NCBI RefSeq assembly: GCF_030815985.1
Contig: NZ_JAUSXM010000001.1
Span: 806,001-870,000 of the forward strand
Length of the DNA: 64,000 nucleotides
Reading direction: 5' to 3'
Source: Paenibacillus sp. W2I17
GTDB taxonomy: Bacteria; Bacillota; Bacilli; Paenibacillales; Paenibacillaceae
The number at the start of each line of letters is the position of its first letter. Position 1 is the stretch's first letter. Positions 46,778-55,243 of the stretch are shown here, one piece after another. The translations under genes and the position numbers were made by a program. Below the pieces are notes generated by a model that was not told the DNA's origin, did not search any database, and saw only the letters and a program-made list of their open reading frames with translations.

Positions 46778-48072
46778 GAGTCTATGGCCTGCACTTCCCA
46801 ATCAAGTACTCTTACTGTTGGTGATCCAGCCGAGACGGGTAAAGGAGATTGCCCTAGTTTTCCGCATCCACCTCTTACTTCCGCATGAATCTGAAAATCA
46901 TTCCCTACCCTATCAATAGAACGAAGCAGCTTGCGCCCGTCCCCCTTTAATATGGAGGGCGTTATTGGCGTTGTTAATTTACCGTTTTCTATGAGATAAC
47001 CTTCGGTAACATGAATCTTAAATTCCCCAGTGATCATATTTACGTCTCCATTAAAAGCATTTTTTATATAAATACCTGATTTCGTTTCTAAAATGATTTC
47101 TTCTGGTTCATCTTCCCCGGGCAATACGAACGTATTAGACATTCTTACCAGGGGAGGATGGGCATAATTTATGACACGTCCATGTCCGTTGCTCTGTACT
47201 TTACTGTGCAGGTGACTTAAATAATTTGAAATTCTGCCCTCTTCCACTAATGTGGTGCACTTGGCGGTGATTCCTTCGTCATCTATGTTATAGCTCCCGG
47301 GCAAACCCAAACTTGTTGGATCATCTACAATGGTAAGTTTGTCGGAGCCAATTCTTTCACCTTTACTGTTATGAAATGCAGCGCCTGTTAGAGCAGCTAT
47401 ATCTGCTTCGAGTCCATGACCCACAACTTCATGAAAGATGCCAGGAGCTGCTAAAGGGCCTAAGACTAACGAGTATGCTCCTGAGTGAAATGGTTTTGCA
47501 TTAAGCTTGTCCAACGCTGATTCTGCAGCGTACAGAACTAACTTTTCAAGTTCCACCTGGTTTACATATTTTGGGGAAATCCAGCTCTTCGTCACACTCG
47601 ACTTCGTTGTTTTCTTATTTTGTCTCGCAAGTACTTCCAACTCCAACATGAAACAAGGCCTGATATCTTCTCGAAGTCCGACTTCTGTCGCAAAAAACCA
47701 TACATGTTGCTTTACAGATTTCCAGTAAGCTCTTGTTGATATGACCTCTGGTGAAAAATGAAGAGCTAAATGATTCATGTGATGATTCCACTTGTCTATT
47801 TCGTCCGTTAAATCATCCTCAAAAGCTTTCTCCTGCTTGGGCTCCCAATGTTTAAACAACGGTAATGGATCTCCTGTTACAAGATGTTTGGAAGCAGAAT
47901 AAAGTGAATCCGGATTCAAGTCCGAGATCGCGATGACTTGTCGATGAGCCCCATGATTCAATCGAACAGCACTGCCCATCTCGGTCAGGCTCTTAATTTC
48001 GCTTTTTTCAAGATTGTCAAATACGCGAAGCTCCGTTTTCTTGTATTCAGCAAATAGGTGAATATTCTGCAT
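46774..48072 (-). CDS. tldD: TldD-like zinc metalloprotease
   Basis: 432 residues. The zinc motif HEVVGH at residues 214-219, followed by GLEAD, is the TldD HExxxH signature. The third ligand Cys lies in GGCGKLGQSP near 410. GSYNIDDEG near 265 is also family-typical. ATG at 48072 has GGGGG five bases upstream. It is the first gene after the scaffold-peptide gene, separated from it by a strong hairpin. In PEARL systems this protease digests the scaffold and frees the modified amino acid; the same role is inferred here. Confidence 0.85.
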   Translation of the reverse strand: MQNIHLFAEYKKTELRVFDNLEKSEIKSLTEMGSAVRLNHGAHRQVIAISDLNPDSLYSASKHLVTGDPLPLFKHWEPKQEKAFEDDLTDEIDKWNHHMNHLALHFSPEVISTRAYWKSVKQHVWFFATEVGLREDIRPCFMLELEVLARQNKKTTKSSVTKSWISPKYVNQVELEKLVLYAAESALDKLNAKPFHSGAYSLVLGPLAAPGIFHEVVGHGLEADIAALTGAAFHNSKGERIGSDKLTIVDDPTSLGLPGSYNIDDEGITAKCTTLVEEGRISNYLSHLHSKVQSNGHGRVINYAHPPLVRMSNTFVLPGEDEPEEIILETKSGIYIKNAFNGDVNMITGEFKIHVTEGYLIENGKLTTPITPSILKGDGRKLLRSIDRVGNDFQIHAEVRGGCGKLGQSPLPVSAGSPTVRVLDWEVQAIDS

Positions 48073-48105
48073 GATATCCCCCTTTTTGTTCATTCTTTAC
48101 TTCAT

Positions 48106-48154
48106 TTTTTGCGTATCAGAATCGGCTGTAAAAGCCGATCCCTATACGCAAAAA
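48106..48154 (-). terminator. Hairpin after the scaffold peptide gene, partial terminator/attenuator
   Basis: Two nested stems: GCGTAT/ATACGC (48111-48116 with 48144-48149), extended by a T/A-run, and ATCGGCT/AGCCGAT (48121-48127 with 48133-48139). T- and A-runs flank both sides. It follows the peptide stop by 10 bases and precedes tldD. It probably gives more peptide mRNA than protease mRNA, as in many RiPP operons. Confidence 0.75.
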
Positions 48155-48163
48155 TTGGTGTGA

Positions 48164-48274
48164 CTAAAGGGCTAGAGGGGCAATCTTATCCTCGATCTCT
48201 TCCAATTCAAAATCGATATCATCTAGGTCTTCTAATTCCAGATCCAATTCTTCCAATTCAACTGTGTCAGCCAT
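48164..48274 (-). CDS. Acidic scaffold/precursor peptide of the cluster
   Basis: 36 residues, start ATG at 48274, stop TAG at 48164. AAGGAGGTG ends six bases upstream, the best ribosome binding site in the operon, fitting a peptide made in large amount. It starts MADTVELEELDLELEDLD; 15 of 36 residues are Asp or Glu, with Leu/Ile/Phe at every second to fourth position. It ends EDKIAPLAL. There is only one Lys, no Ser or Cys, and one Thr at position 4. It lies between a PEARL-like gene and tldD. The absence of dehydratable or cyclisable residues near the C-terminus argues for a carrier to which amino acids are added at the end, as for known pearlin scaffolds. No homolog can be checked here. Confidence 0.8.
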   Translation of the reverse strand: MADTVELEELDLELEDLDDIDFELEEIEDKIAPLAL

Positions 48275-48319
48275 CTTTATCACCTCCTTACCAAGGTATA
48301 ATAAAGACTATCGTTAACG

Positions 48320-50494
48320 CTAAATGGAGTTTTCTTTTCTATATACAAAAGTACGCAGCTCACAACAGTAGTGCCCCTTTTCATCTTTAATGAATAAATC
48401 CTTTGGAGAAGGATCCATTCTCGTAAACATAAAAGAGGTTGCTTTTTTGACTTCGTTAAAAAACATATCCGCACAAAAAGGATTATCAAAATCAAACCAC
48501 ATGGGCTTCTGTTCATGTGAGAAATGAAGAAAACCCTCGGTTGGTAAATGAAATCTTTTTTGGATCGTCTGCAGCCGTTCAAACTGTTGAAACCAATCCG
48601 ATATGTTCTGCTCCCCGACCCAATCTGAAGGTTCAAACCTCCAATGCTCACGCATTATGGTGACCCTCCCTACTTTAAGGGATGGGTGTCTACCTTTTGA
48701 TGTTGATTTAGGTGGATCAAACATGGGTGAACAGAACAGCGCAAACGGAAAAAAAGTTTCTTCTTTAAATCCAAGAGCAGGAGCATAAAAATGTAAGCAA
48801 TGATGAGTGTTTTTGATAAAAAGGGCTACTTCATTATTTTTAATTCGTACTTCAAGTTGGTCTAAAGACAAAATGTTATCTTTGCTGGATGCAGAAACAC
48901 CGGTTAATTCTACGGAAAGACCCGGATATTCCTGTGGTGTGCTTTTCATTGTGCGTTTAAATATCCAATTTGCCCACGATTTTTCACTATTCTCTACATG
49001 TAGGGCTTCATGTACGGTTTGTCGTAGTTTTCCTTTTTCCTTATTAAAAAATTGCATCCACCCATCGCCCGTAAAACCATGATGAAGTTCTCCTATAACA
49101 ATGGATGTGACCTCGATCCCCGCGTCACTTTCACTGCCAGCGATCATAAGGTCAGGAGATAGAAGCCATCTAAATGAATTCAGTTCTGCTTGCCATTCCT
49201 GCAACACACTTTGAGGCACCTGAATGTAGGAAGTACCCTGATCTTCGACCAACCAAGTCTCTAGAAATTCCGCCATGGACTGATCTTTTAAGGTTGGAGG
49301 GTTTCTTAGCCAATACGATATCCATTTCTTTGCTGGTATAGATGAACGGCCATGACTAACTTTTTCAAATTGTTGCATGGCTGTCCTTTGGAATACCTTC
49401 CACCGTTCTAATCGAAGTTTTGCTTGGATTAGTATGGCTTGGTCTAATTCCTGCCAAAGATCCTTCGGGATAACGACGGGCATAAACTGCTGATCATAAC
49501 ACTCCTCGTAAACTAAGGTTTTATCCGCAAAATATTGGGTGTTTTTACCTTGATAACGCTCTCCCGTAATTCGAGTATAAATTTCTTCTATGTTAGCTAT
49601 GGTTTTACTCTTTTCAGTAGGAGATGAACTATCGACATACTTATCGAGATAGTGCTCGATCTCTGACAAAGTAATGAGCCATTTATGGGAATGGGAAACC
49701 CCTAATTGAAGTAGACGTTGCAATTCATCTAAGCCATCTACGGAGGAGGAAGGAAGCCTCCATTCCGCTGCTTTTTCTCCCAAGTCTTCCTTTATTGCAG
49801 TTAATATTTTTTGCAGCGCTTGATGCGAGATGAATGCTTTTTTCTGTATGATCTTTCTTTCTTTTAGGGGTGATCCTTGATCTAAAATGCCATAACTAAT
49901 GGGACCGAATTCACCCATCGTATCGTTTTTTGTAGTAACACGTTGAAGATAGGCGAAGAGGGTTCTCCCCATCTGTCTTTTTTGACTAAAGCTCGCCTGA
50001 TCTTTTTGCTTATAGGTTTGATAAAAGTTCCAAAATGCCGAGTTAATCGTATAAAGCATTCGGTCATAAAGATCAGACTGATACAGTTCAAACAGCTTTT
50101 GTTGTAATAACTCGAGTTCTTCCTCAAATGTTTTGCGACTTAACATTTCATATTGAGCGATCTGTTGATGTTTAAGAGAATAATTATGGATATGCTCTTC
50201 CATGTGCCAGTCTAGCAGTATAGATTTATCATTGTCTGTTAAGGGATTCTTATGTTCTATTCTTCGGATGATCTTACGTTGATGGGAGAGGACAACATTC
50301 TGTTTTGGAATCGATCGGATCTCTTGAATCCAATGATCGCACCAATTTTCATAATCTTTACGTGCCTTTTTCCATTGTTTAAAATGTTCCTTGGTTGTTG
50401 CTACTCTTAGCTGAAGAATGTCTTCTATAGGGAGAGAGGTACTACGTAATACATATGGCTTTAGCCATTCCCAGGTAGATGTATTAACCCACAC
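48320..50494 (-). CDS. PEARL-like small LanB protein, copy A (winged-helix segment missing)
   Basis: 724 residues, the most diverged copy and the one next to the peptide gene. It has VLRSTSLPIEDILQL (SLP for GFP), YLQRVTTKNDTMGEFGP near 190, SPDLMIAG, IGELHHG and FDFDNPF...CCELR. Two key departures: the common YADR is FADK, and about 75 residues between KND and that motif are gone, exactly the winged-helix segment that in LanB proteins is thought to bind the leader peptide. HTPRI is also altered to HPSLKV. GTG at 50494 is chosen for GGAGAG five bases upstream; an ATG seven codons earlier has no site. It may act with another copy for peptide binding. Confidence 0.75.
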   Translation of the reverse strand: MWVNTSTWEWLKPYVLRSTSLPIEDILQLRVATTKEHFKQWKKARKDYENWCDHWIQEIRSIPKQNVVLSHQRKIIRRIEHKNPLTDNDKSILLDWHMEEHIHNYSLKHQQIAQYEMLSRKTFEEELELLQQKLFELYQSDLYDRMLYTINSAFWNFYQTYKQKDQASFSQKRQMGRTLFAYLQRVTTKNDTMGEFGPISYGILDQGSPLKERKIIQKKAFISHQALQKILTAIKEDLGEKAAEWRLPSSSVDGLDELQRLLQLGVSHSHKWLITLSEIEHYLDKYVDSSSPTEKSKTIANIEEIYTRITGERYQGKNTQYFADKTLVYEECYDQQFMPVVIPKDLWQELDQAILIQAKLRLERWKVFQRTAMQQFEKVSHGRSSIPAKKWISYWLRNPPTLKDQSMAEFLETWLVEDQGTSYIQVPQSVLQEWQAELNSFRWLLSPDLMIAGSESDAGIEVTSIVIGELHHGFTGDGWMQFFNKEKGKLRQTVHEALHVENSEKSWANWIFKRTMKSTPQEYPGLSVELTGVSASSKDNILSLDQLEVRIKNNEVALFIKNTHHCLHFYAPALGFKEETFFPFALFCSPMFDPPKSTSKGRHPSLKVGRVTIMREHWRFEPSDWVGEQNISDWFQQFERLQTIQKRFHLPTEGFLHFSHEQKPMWFDFDNPFCADMFFNEVKKATSFMFTRMDPSPKDLFIKDEKGHYCCELRTFVYRKENSI

Positions 50495-52511
50495 GGATTC
50501 TCTCCGGTTTTTCATAATAAAGATTAGTCAGATCAAACGGTCGATTCAATTTGGTTTCTGGTTTTTGGATTGACCATCTTACGTAACTCTCCCATGTCTC
50601 ATCTTTCTTTTGATCCCATCTTAAAAGGATTTCGCTTGCTTTCTCCGCAGCGCTTCCTTTGGATTGGATTTTTAAGCTGTTCAAAATTTCCTGCTTCCCC
50701 TCATCCCCATTTCCTTGCTTTTCTAGACATATCGCTAGCGCCGTTGCGACCCGAGGAAGGTCTTCATCCTGTATAAGAAGTAACTTGGAATCAAGACTTC
50801 TTCTGTACCACTGCGTCGCTTTATCATAAAGCCGCTGCTCAAAATATATGGCTCCCAGACTCCTGGCAATGATGTCCATATGAAAAGCATCGTTCATGTC
50901 TTTTGCAATGCGATAACTATCTTTTAATGATTGGATTGCTTCAGCGTATCGCTGGAGTTTAAAGAGCAACCCTGCTTTCCTGTATAAATAATGCTTCGTA
51001 AAAACCGGGCTTGAATGAGTAACAAACTTTTCGAATTTTGACCAATGTTTGAGTGCTGTGTCCACTTTCTTCATATATTCAAACAAAACAGATATATTGG
51101 ATATTAAGTTTATTTTTATATGGATGGCATCTTCCTTTCGATTACCTTCCTTTATGTGTTCAAGTCCTTGTTTGCATTCTTTAAATGCTTGAGCTAAATC
51201 GCCCGTTTCCACGTAGGTAAGTGCCCTTAGGTTATGTAACCAAGTTCGCTCAACTTCTACTTCGGAACCGGTCGTATCCGCTATGTTTTGGAGTGCTTGA
51301 TCAATAATTCCCCTTCCTACTAATGGGGTGTTTAACCTTTTTGTACACAGTAATGCGATATACAAGTGTAATTCGGATTTTTTTAATTTATCTTCTGTGA
51401 AAGTAAGCGCATGCTTAAAAAGGTTAAGTGCTTTATCGTATTCAACCATAAACGCATAACACAACCCCATATATATCCATAGTTCAACTGTGGTTTGTTT
51501 TTTCAGATCATGGATATACCGGGATACTTTATTGACAAGAAAGAGCGCATGTTCATAATTTTGTGTGAAGACACTGGTCTCCAGGGCTTCAAGTAATATC
51601 TCGTCTAGTTGTTCTGTATCCCCACTCTCCATGCAGTCTAGAAGTCTTGTTGTTTTTTGAGTTTCATTGTTCGTAAGCTCCAGCTTTAGTGAGTTGCCAT
51701 ATGAGAATTTACTTTCATACCCATCTTTCCAATCGGTTATCTCATGTACAGTAGGCGTGATTTGGTTGTAGAGACTTTCAAGTAGTCGATTCCTGTTTTC
51801 GGCCAGATTCACGTGCATACGAATATCACTGTCTGCTGCCATTGGGAAACGGGAATCAAGATCACTAGCTTCGGATACGGTTGCAACGATGACAATGGGC
51901 AGATCATCAATACATTTTGACAACCGAGCGAAACATCGAAGAGAATGCTCGTCCATTCTGTCGATCTGATCGAACAGAAATATGGTGTTTGTATGCTCCA
52001 GATATTTGGTATAGTCTAATAAAACTTTAACAATGGTCTGTGTAACTCTGAACATTTGTTCAGATTCTTTATGCAATCTGCGACGTGATGGAGGAAGTGC
52101 AATGTCTTCAAGCTTTTGAGCATTCACAAAAGGAGGCTCGGAACTAAACGCTGGAAAGAGATACAGGATCTCTGGCGCATGATTTTTTAGAAGATTGTCT
52201 TCCCCTTTGTGAAGTAGAAAAGAGATAATAGTATAGATTAAAGGAGCAATGGAACTAAAACCTCGAGTCTCCGATGTACCTCCAATGGTGATCAGATTCG
52301 TCCTGTGAGCTAATCGCGTATGCATTTTCTCAGCCAAAGCAGCTTTGTGGAGCATATTTCCGTTGTAAATCCAGATCTTATCTTCTATTTTTAAGGGGAG
52401 CTGTCCCCTCTTTAATTCCAGGATTTTCAGTACATTTAACTCTATTTTTTCATATTCTGACTTTATCTTGCTTTCAAAAAGAAAAGGATTCCCTACTTCG
52501 TTTGAACGCAT
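50484..52511 (-). CDS. Large TPR protein with decayed STAND-ATPase N-terminus, copy 1
   Basis: 675 residues, first gene of the operon. The N-terminal 270 residues look like a STAND/LuxR-type ATPase (MalT-like). TIFLFDQIDRMDEHSLRCFA near 190 has the Walker B strand and following helix, but the P-loop position (LITIGGTSETRGFSS) lacks GxxxxGK[ST]. TPR repeats fill residues 330-620, and the tail has KLNRPFD. ATG at 52511 follows AAGGATGGTG; the frame is open 43 codons further up without a better site. The end overlaps copy A. It may be a regulator or an assembly scaffold. Paralogs lie at 43781 and 29997. Confidence 0.7.
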   Translation of the reverse strand: MRSNEVGNPFLFESKIKSEYEKIELNVLKILELKRGQLPLKIEDKIWIYNGNMLHKAALAEKMHTRLAHRTNLITIGGTSETRGFSSIAPLIYTIISFLLHKGEDNLLKNHAPEILYLFPAFSSEPPFVNAQKLEDIALPPSRRRLHKESEQMFRVTQTIVKVLLDYTKYLEHTNTIFLFDQIDRMDEHSLRCFARLSKCIDDLPIVIVATVSEASDLDSRFPMAADSDIRMHVNLAENRNRLLESLYNQITPTVHEITDWKDGYESKFSYGNSLKLELTNNETQKTTRLLDCMESGDTEQLDEILLEALETSVFTQNYEHALFLVNKVSRYIHDLKKQTTVELWIYMGLCYAFMVEYDKALNLFKHALTFTEDKLKKSELHLYIALLCTKRLNTPLVGRGIIDQALQNIADTTGSEVEVERTWLHNLRALTYVETGDLAQAFKECKQGLEHIKEGNRKEDAIHIKINLISNISVLFEYMKKVDTALKHWSKFEKFVTHSSPVFTKHYLYRKAGLLFKLQRYAEAIQSLKDSYRIAKDMNDAFHMDIIARSLGAIYFEQRLYDKATQWYRRSLDSKLLLIQDEDLPRVATALAICLEKQGNGDEGKQEILNSLKIQSKGSAAEKASEILLRWDQKKDETWESYVRWSIQKPETKLNRPFDLTNLYYEKPERIRVG

Positions 52512-52870
52512 ATATAACACCATCCTTTTTAAATAATTCTGACGTGTTATGTTGTCGATGTGTCCAGCAAATATGATGTGAAATGAAAGAGAGTGCATTT
52601 TGAGTGTGGTTAATATAAAAGTGTGTCTTGAGATTTGCACAATGAAAATGTGGAGCTACTCTTTAAACCTTGAGTAGAATAAGAAGAGTGTCATGTAATT
52701 TTACGTTGTGACCTTTTCCAAAGTACAATACGAAAACTAATCTGACTTTTTTTGCGAAGGATAAAATAAGTTAGCTAATTGCTAAGTAGAACGATGACAA
52801 AATCATCCAATAAACTTCCGAATTTAACTACAACAATTCTTTGAAATGTGTAATTTTTCTATTATTATAC

Positions 52871-52898
52871 ATAATAACACAGAATTTTCATGTGTCAA
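52871..52898 (-). promoter_or_regulatory. Promoter of the PEARL-like operon
   Basis: Perfect -35 TTGACA (52893-52898), 16-base spacer and -10 TATTAT (52871-52876) on the minus strand. Transcription would start near 52864, leaving a leader of about 350 bases before the ATG at 52511. A weaker TATATT near 52612-52617 lacks a good -35. No terminator-like hairpin or known riboswitch is seen in the leader. Confidence 0.65.
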
Positions 52899-52958
52899 AT
52901 TTCGGATAATGGACAAATATTCGCCAACTTTTGTCTTTTATTGCGTTGTTTTCTTCAT

Positions 52959-53064
52959 AAGACATATGAAAACGTTCCTGCTATAGTGTCACTTAACAAT
53001 AATATGTTTTGCGCTGTCATTCCAACAGGTCTGATCCTATTTAAGGGCTGGCTCAGCCCTTTTT
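52959..53064 (+). ncRNA. Possible short plus-strand RNA
   Basis: A promoter-like pair AAGACA (52959-52964), 17 bases, TATAGT (52982-52987) faces an AAGGGCTG/CAGCCCTT hairpin with a T-run (53043-53064), which would give an RNA of about 75 bases with no clear reading frame. The hairpin could instead just be a terminator for minus-strand transcription entering the gap. Low certainty. Confidence 0.25.
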
Positions 53065-53081
53065 GTTCCTGTTTATGAAAA

Positions 53082-53114
53082 AAAACCGTTGATCATTCTC
53101 AGATTAACGGTTTT
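53082..53114 (-). terminator. Terminator for transcription from ilvD
   Basis: AAAACCGTT (arm 53106-53114) and AACGGTTTT (arm 53082-53090) read on the minus strand, ending in a long T-run. It closes the ilvD/MFS-remnant side from the PEARL-like operon promoter region. Confidence 0.7.
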
Positions 53115-53297
53115 GAAGATTCAACTTTTGTATTCCCTTGCTTTAACTTTTTTTCCTTCAGTAACAAGTGCCTGCTGTATATACTCTGAACTCCATCGTT
53201 TTTGACACTTCTTATTTTTTTCCCGAATAAGTTTTTAGAGATCACGATCATTTCCTTAGTTTTTAGTCTAGTCTCGGGAAAATGATACCGTCTTGGA

Positions 53298-53533
53298 TCA
53301 GCATACACCTCGTTTAGATTGTTTCTTTTTAGATAGAGAGTTATCAAGCAACGTTGTTACGATGCTAATCACAAGGGCAAGCGCACCGATCCATGGAATA
53401 TAGTTCAACAAGTTGTGGTTGACAGCTATACCCCCGATACCAGCTCCGGCAGCCATTCCAACTTGTCCAATCGCGCTATGCAAACTTAGTATAATGCCTG
53501 AAGCAGCGGAGCGAGACTTATAAAATGTTTAAT
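53298..53533 (-). pseudogene. C-terminal remnant of an MFS transporter
   Basis: The frame right after the ilvD stop reads KSRSAASGIILSLHSAIGQV, then GMAAGAGIGGIAVNHNLLNY and a last membrane segment, the typical end of an AraJ/YdhP-type MFS exporter (segments 11-12). Everything before is missing and the join to ilvD is abrupt. The stretch 53099-53297 shows only a weak, uncertain frame. It marks a deletion or insertion boundary beside the biosynthetic cluster. Confidence 0.65.
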
Positions 53534-53536
53534 TGT

Positions 53537-55228
53537 CTATTCCATCAAATCTGTTACTGCACCTCTTGAAGCAGAGGAAACTAATTTAGCATATTTGGCA
53601 AGTACACCGGATTTCACTTTCAGTGGCGGTTGTACCCAAGCTTGCGCTCGAGCGGCCAACTCTTCTTCTGGCACTTCAACCTTAATTTCCTGAATGTCGC
53701 TATCAATGGTGATAATATCTCCATTTTGGAGCAAAGAGATCGGTCCACCTACTTGTGCCTCAGGGGATACATGGCCGACTACAAATCCATGCGAGCCACC
53801 CGAGAACCTACCATCTGTTATGAGAGCAACTTTCCCACCGAGACCTTTCCCTACAATGAGTGCTGTAACGGAAAGCATCTCAGGCATACCTGGTCCACCC
53901 TTCGGTCCACAATAGCGTATGACCAATACGTCCCCTTTTTGAATTTCATCATTCATGATCGCTTCTGTCGCTTCATCTTCGCTATCGTACACCTTTGTCG
54001 GTCCGGAAAACTGTTGTATCTTCATGCCTGACATTTTGGCAACAGCGCCTTCAGGAGCTAGGTTTCCTCGAAGCACAACCAGTGGTCCATTTGGTTTAAG
54101 CGGATTATTGAGTGGACGTATAATCTCTTGATCATTCTGTAGTGGAGCAGCTTCCGCTAAATTCTCCGCTAACGTTTTACCAGTTACGGTGAGGCAATCC
54201 CCATGAAGTAATCCCTCAGCGAGCAATAGCTTCATTACCCCGGAAACACCACCAATATCATTCAAATCCTGCATGACATACTGACCACTTGGCTTCAGAT
54301 CTGCCAAATGAGGAACACGTAAGCGAATTCGCTCAAAATCATCCAAGGTTAAATCCACTTCTACGGAGTGCGCAATAGCTAGCAGATGGAGAAATGCGTT
54401 GGTTGATCCCCCTAGAGCCATAACAACGGTGATCGCATTCTCAAATGCTTTCTTCGTCATAATGTCTCTTGGGTAGATTTCCTGTTCAAGAAGTGAGATG
54501 ACCTGCTTACCGGCTGCTTCGCATTCCAATGCTTTATCCGCTGAGATAGCTGATGTCGAAGAAGAACCAGGCAAACACATACCCATTGCTTCTGCAGCTG
54601 CGGCCATCGTATTAGCGGTATACATCCCCCCACAAGCCCCTGGACCTGGACAAACACTGCATTCGACCTTATGCAATTGTTCATCTGTTATTTTTCCATC
54701 TTGATATTGCCCAACGGCTTCAAAAGCTGAAACGATATCCACTTTTTTACCGTCGAGATTACCAGGTTGAATGGTTCCTCCATATACATAAACAGAAGGA
54801 ATATTCATCCTTCCAATAGCCATCAAACATGCAGGCGTATTCTTGTCACACCCACCGATTGCAACAACGCCGTCAAAACGCTCGGCTCCGGTCACAATTT
54901 CAATCGAATCAGCTATAGCTTCCCGACTTGGTAGCGAGAACAACATCCCGCCATGCCCCATCGAGATCCCATCAGAAACGGTAATCGTATTAAAAATTAG
55001 TGGAGCACCGCCGTTATTACGTGCGCCCCGCTTAGCTTGCACCGCTAAATCATTGATGTGCATATTACACGGTGTTACTTCACTCCACGTACTTGCTATT
55101 CCGATCATTGGCTTTTTAAAATCCTCATCTTGAAATCCAACTGCACGCAGCATCGCTCTGTTCGGTACCCGGTTAGCACCTTCACTGATTACCTTGCTTC
55201 GAATGCGAAGATCTTTTTTATTTTCCAT
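53537..55228 (-). CDS. ilvD: Dihydroxy-acid dehydratase
   Basis: 563 residues, full length. It converts 2,3-dihydroxy-isovalerate (and -methylvalerate) to the 2-keto acids of valine and isoleucine synthesis, using an Fe-S cluster. Cluster and active-site motifs: TPCNMH near 52, [13 protein letters not shown] near 122, [16 protein letters not shown] near 192 and [20 protein letters not shown] near 470. ATG follows GAGGGAAGAAAC. It lies 15 bases after a GntR gene and apart from other ilv genes. A sugar-acid dehydratase role is possible in the wider family but the sequence reads as IlvD. Confidence 0.9.
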   Translation of the reverse strand: MENKKDLRIRSKVISEGANRVPNRAMLRAVGFQDEDFKKPMIGIASTWSEVTPCNMHINDLAVQAKRGARNNGGAPLIFNTITVSDGISMGHGGMLFSLPSREAIADSIEIVTGAERFDGVVAIGGCDKNTPACLMAIGRMNIPSVYVYGGTIQPGNLDGKKVDIVSAFEAVGQYQDGKITDEQLHKVECSVCPGPGACGGMYTANTMAAAAEAMGMCLPGSSSTSAISADKALECEAAGKQVISLLEQEIYPRDIMTKKAFENAITVVMALGGSTNAFLHLLAIAHSVEVDLTLDDFERIRLRVPHLADLKPSGQYVMQDLNDIGGVSGVMKLLLAEGLLHGDCLTVTGKTLAENLAEAAPLQNDQEIIRPLNNPLKPNGPLVVLRGNLAPEGAVAKMSGMKIQQFSGPTKVYDSEDEATEAIMNDEIQKGDVLVIRYCGPKGGPGMPEMLSVTALIVGKGLGGKVALITDGRFSGGSHGFVVGHVSPEAQVGGPISLLQNGDIITIDSDIQEIKVEVPEEELAARAQAWVQPPLKVKSGVLAKYAKLVSSASRGAVTDLME

Positions 55229-55243
55229 GTTTCTTCCCTCATT

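Noticed and set aside
25024..50494. A conventional lanthipeptide or thiopeptide cluster
   Set aside because: The LanB-like proteins lack the elimination domain, no stand-alone elimination protein, LanC cyclase or azoline enzyme is present, and the peptide has no Ser or Cys and only Thr4.
50484..52511. A LuxR/MalT-type transcription activator as cluster regulator
   Set aside because: The Walker A is gone and no C-terminal helix-turn-helix follows the TPR part, so a transcription role is not supported.
52890..53078. A 62-residue plus-strand protein
   Set aside because: No ribosome binding site, cysteine-rich composition unlike a known family, and it overlaps the operon promoter and a terminator hairpin.
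53099..53347. An 82-residue minus-strand protein after the MFS remnant
   Set aside because: The reading overlaps the MFS remnant in another frame and shows no domain pattern or ribosome binding site; it is more likely decayed sequence.
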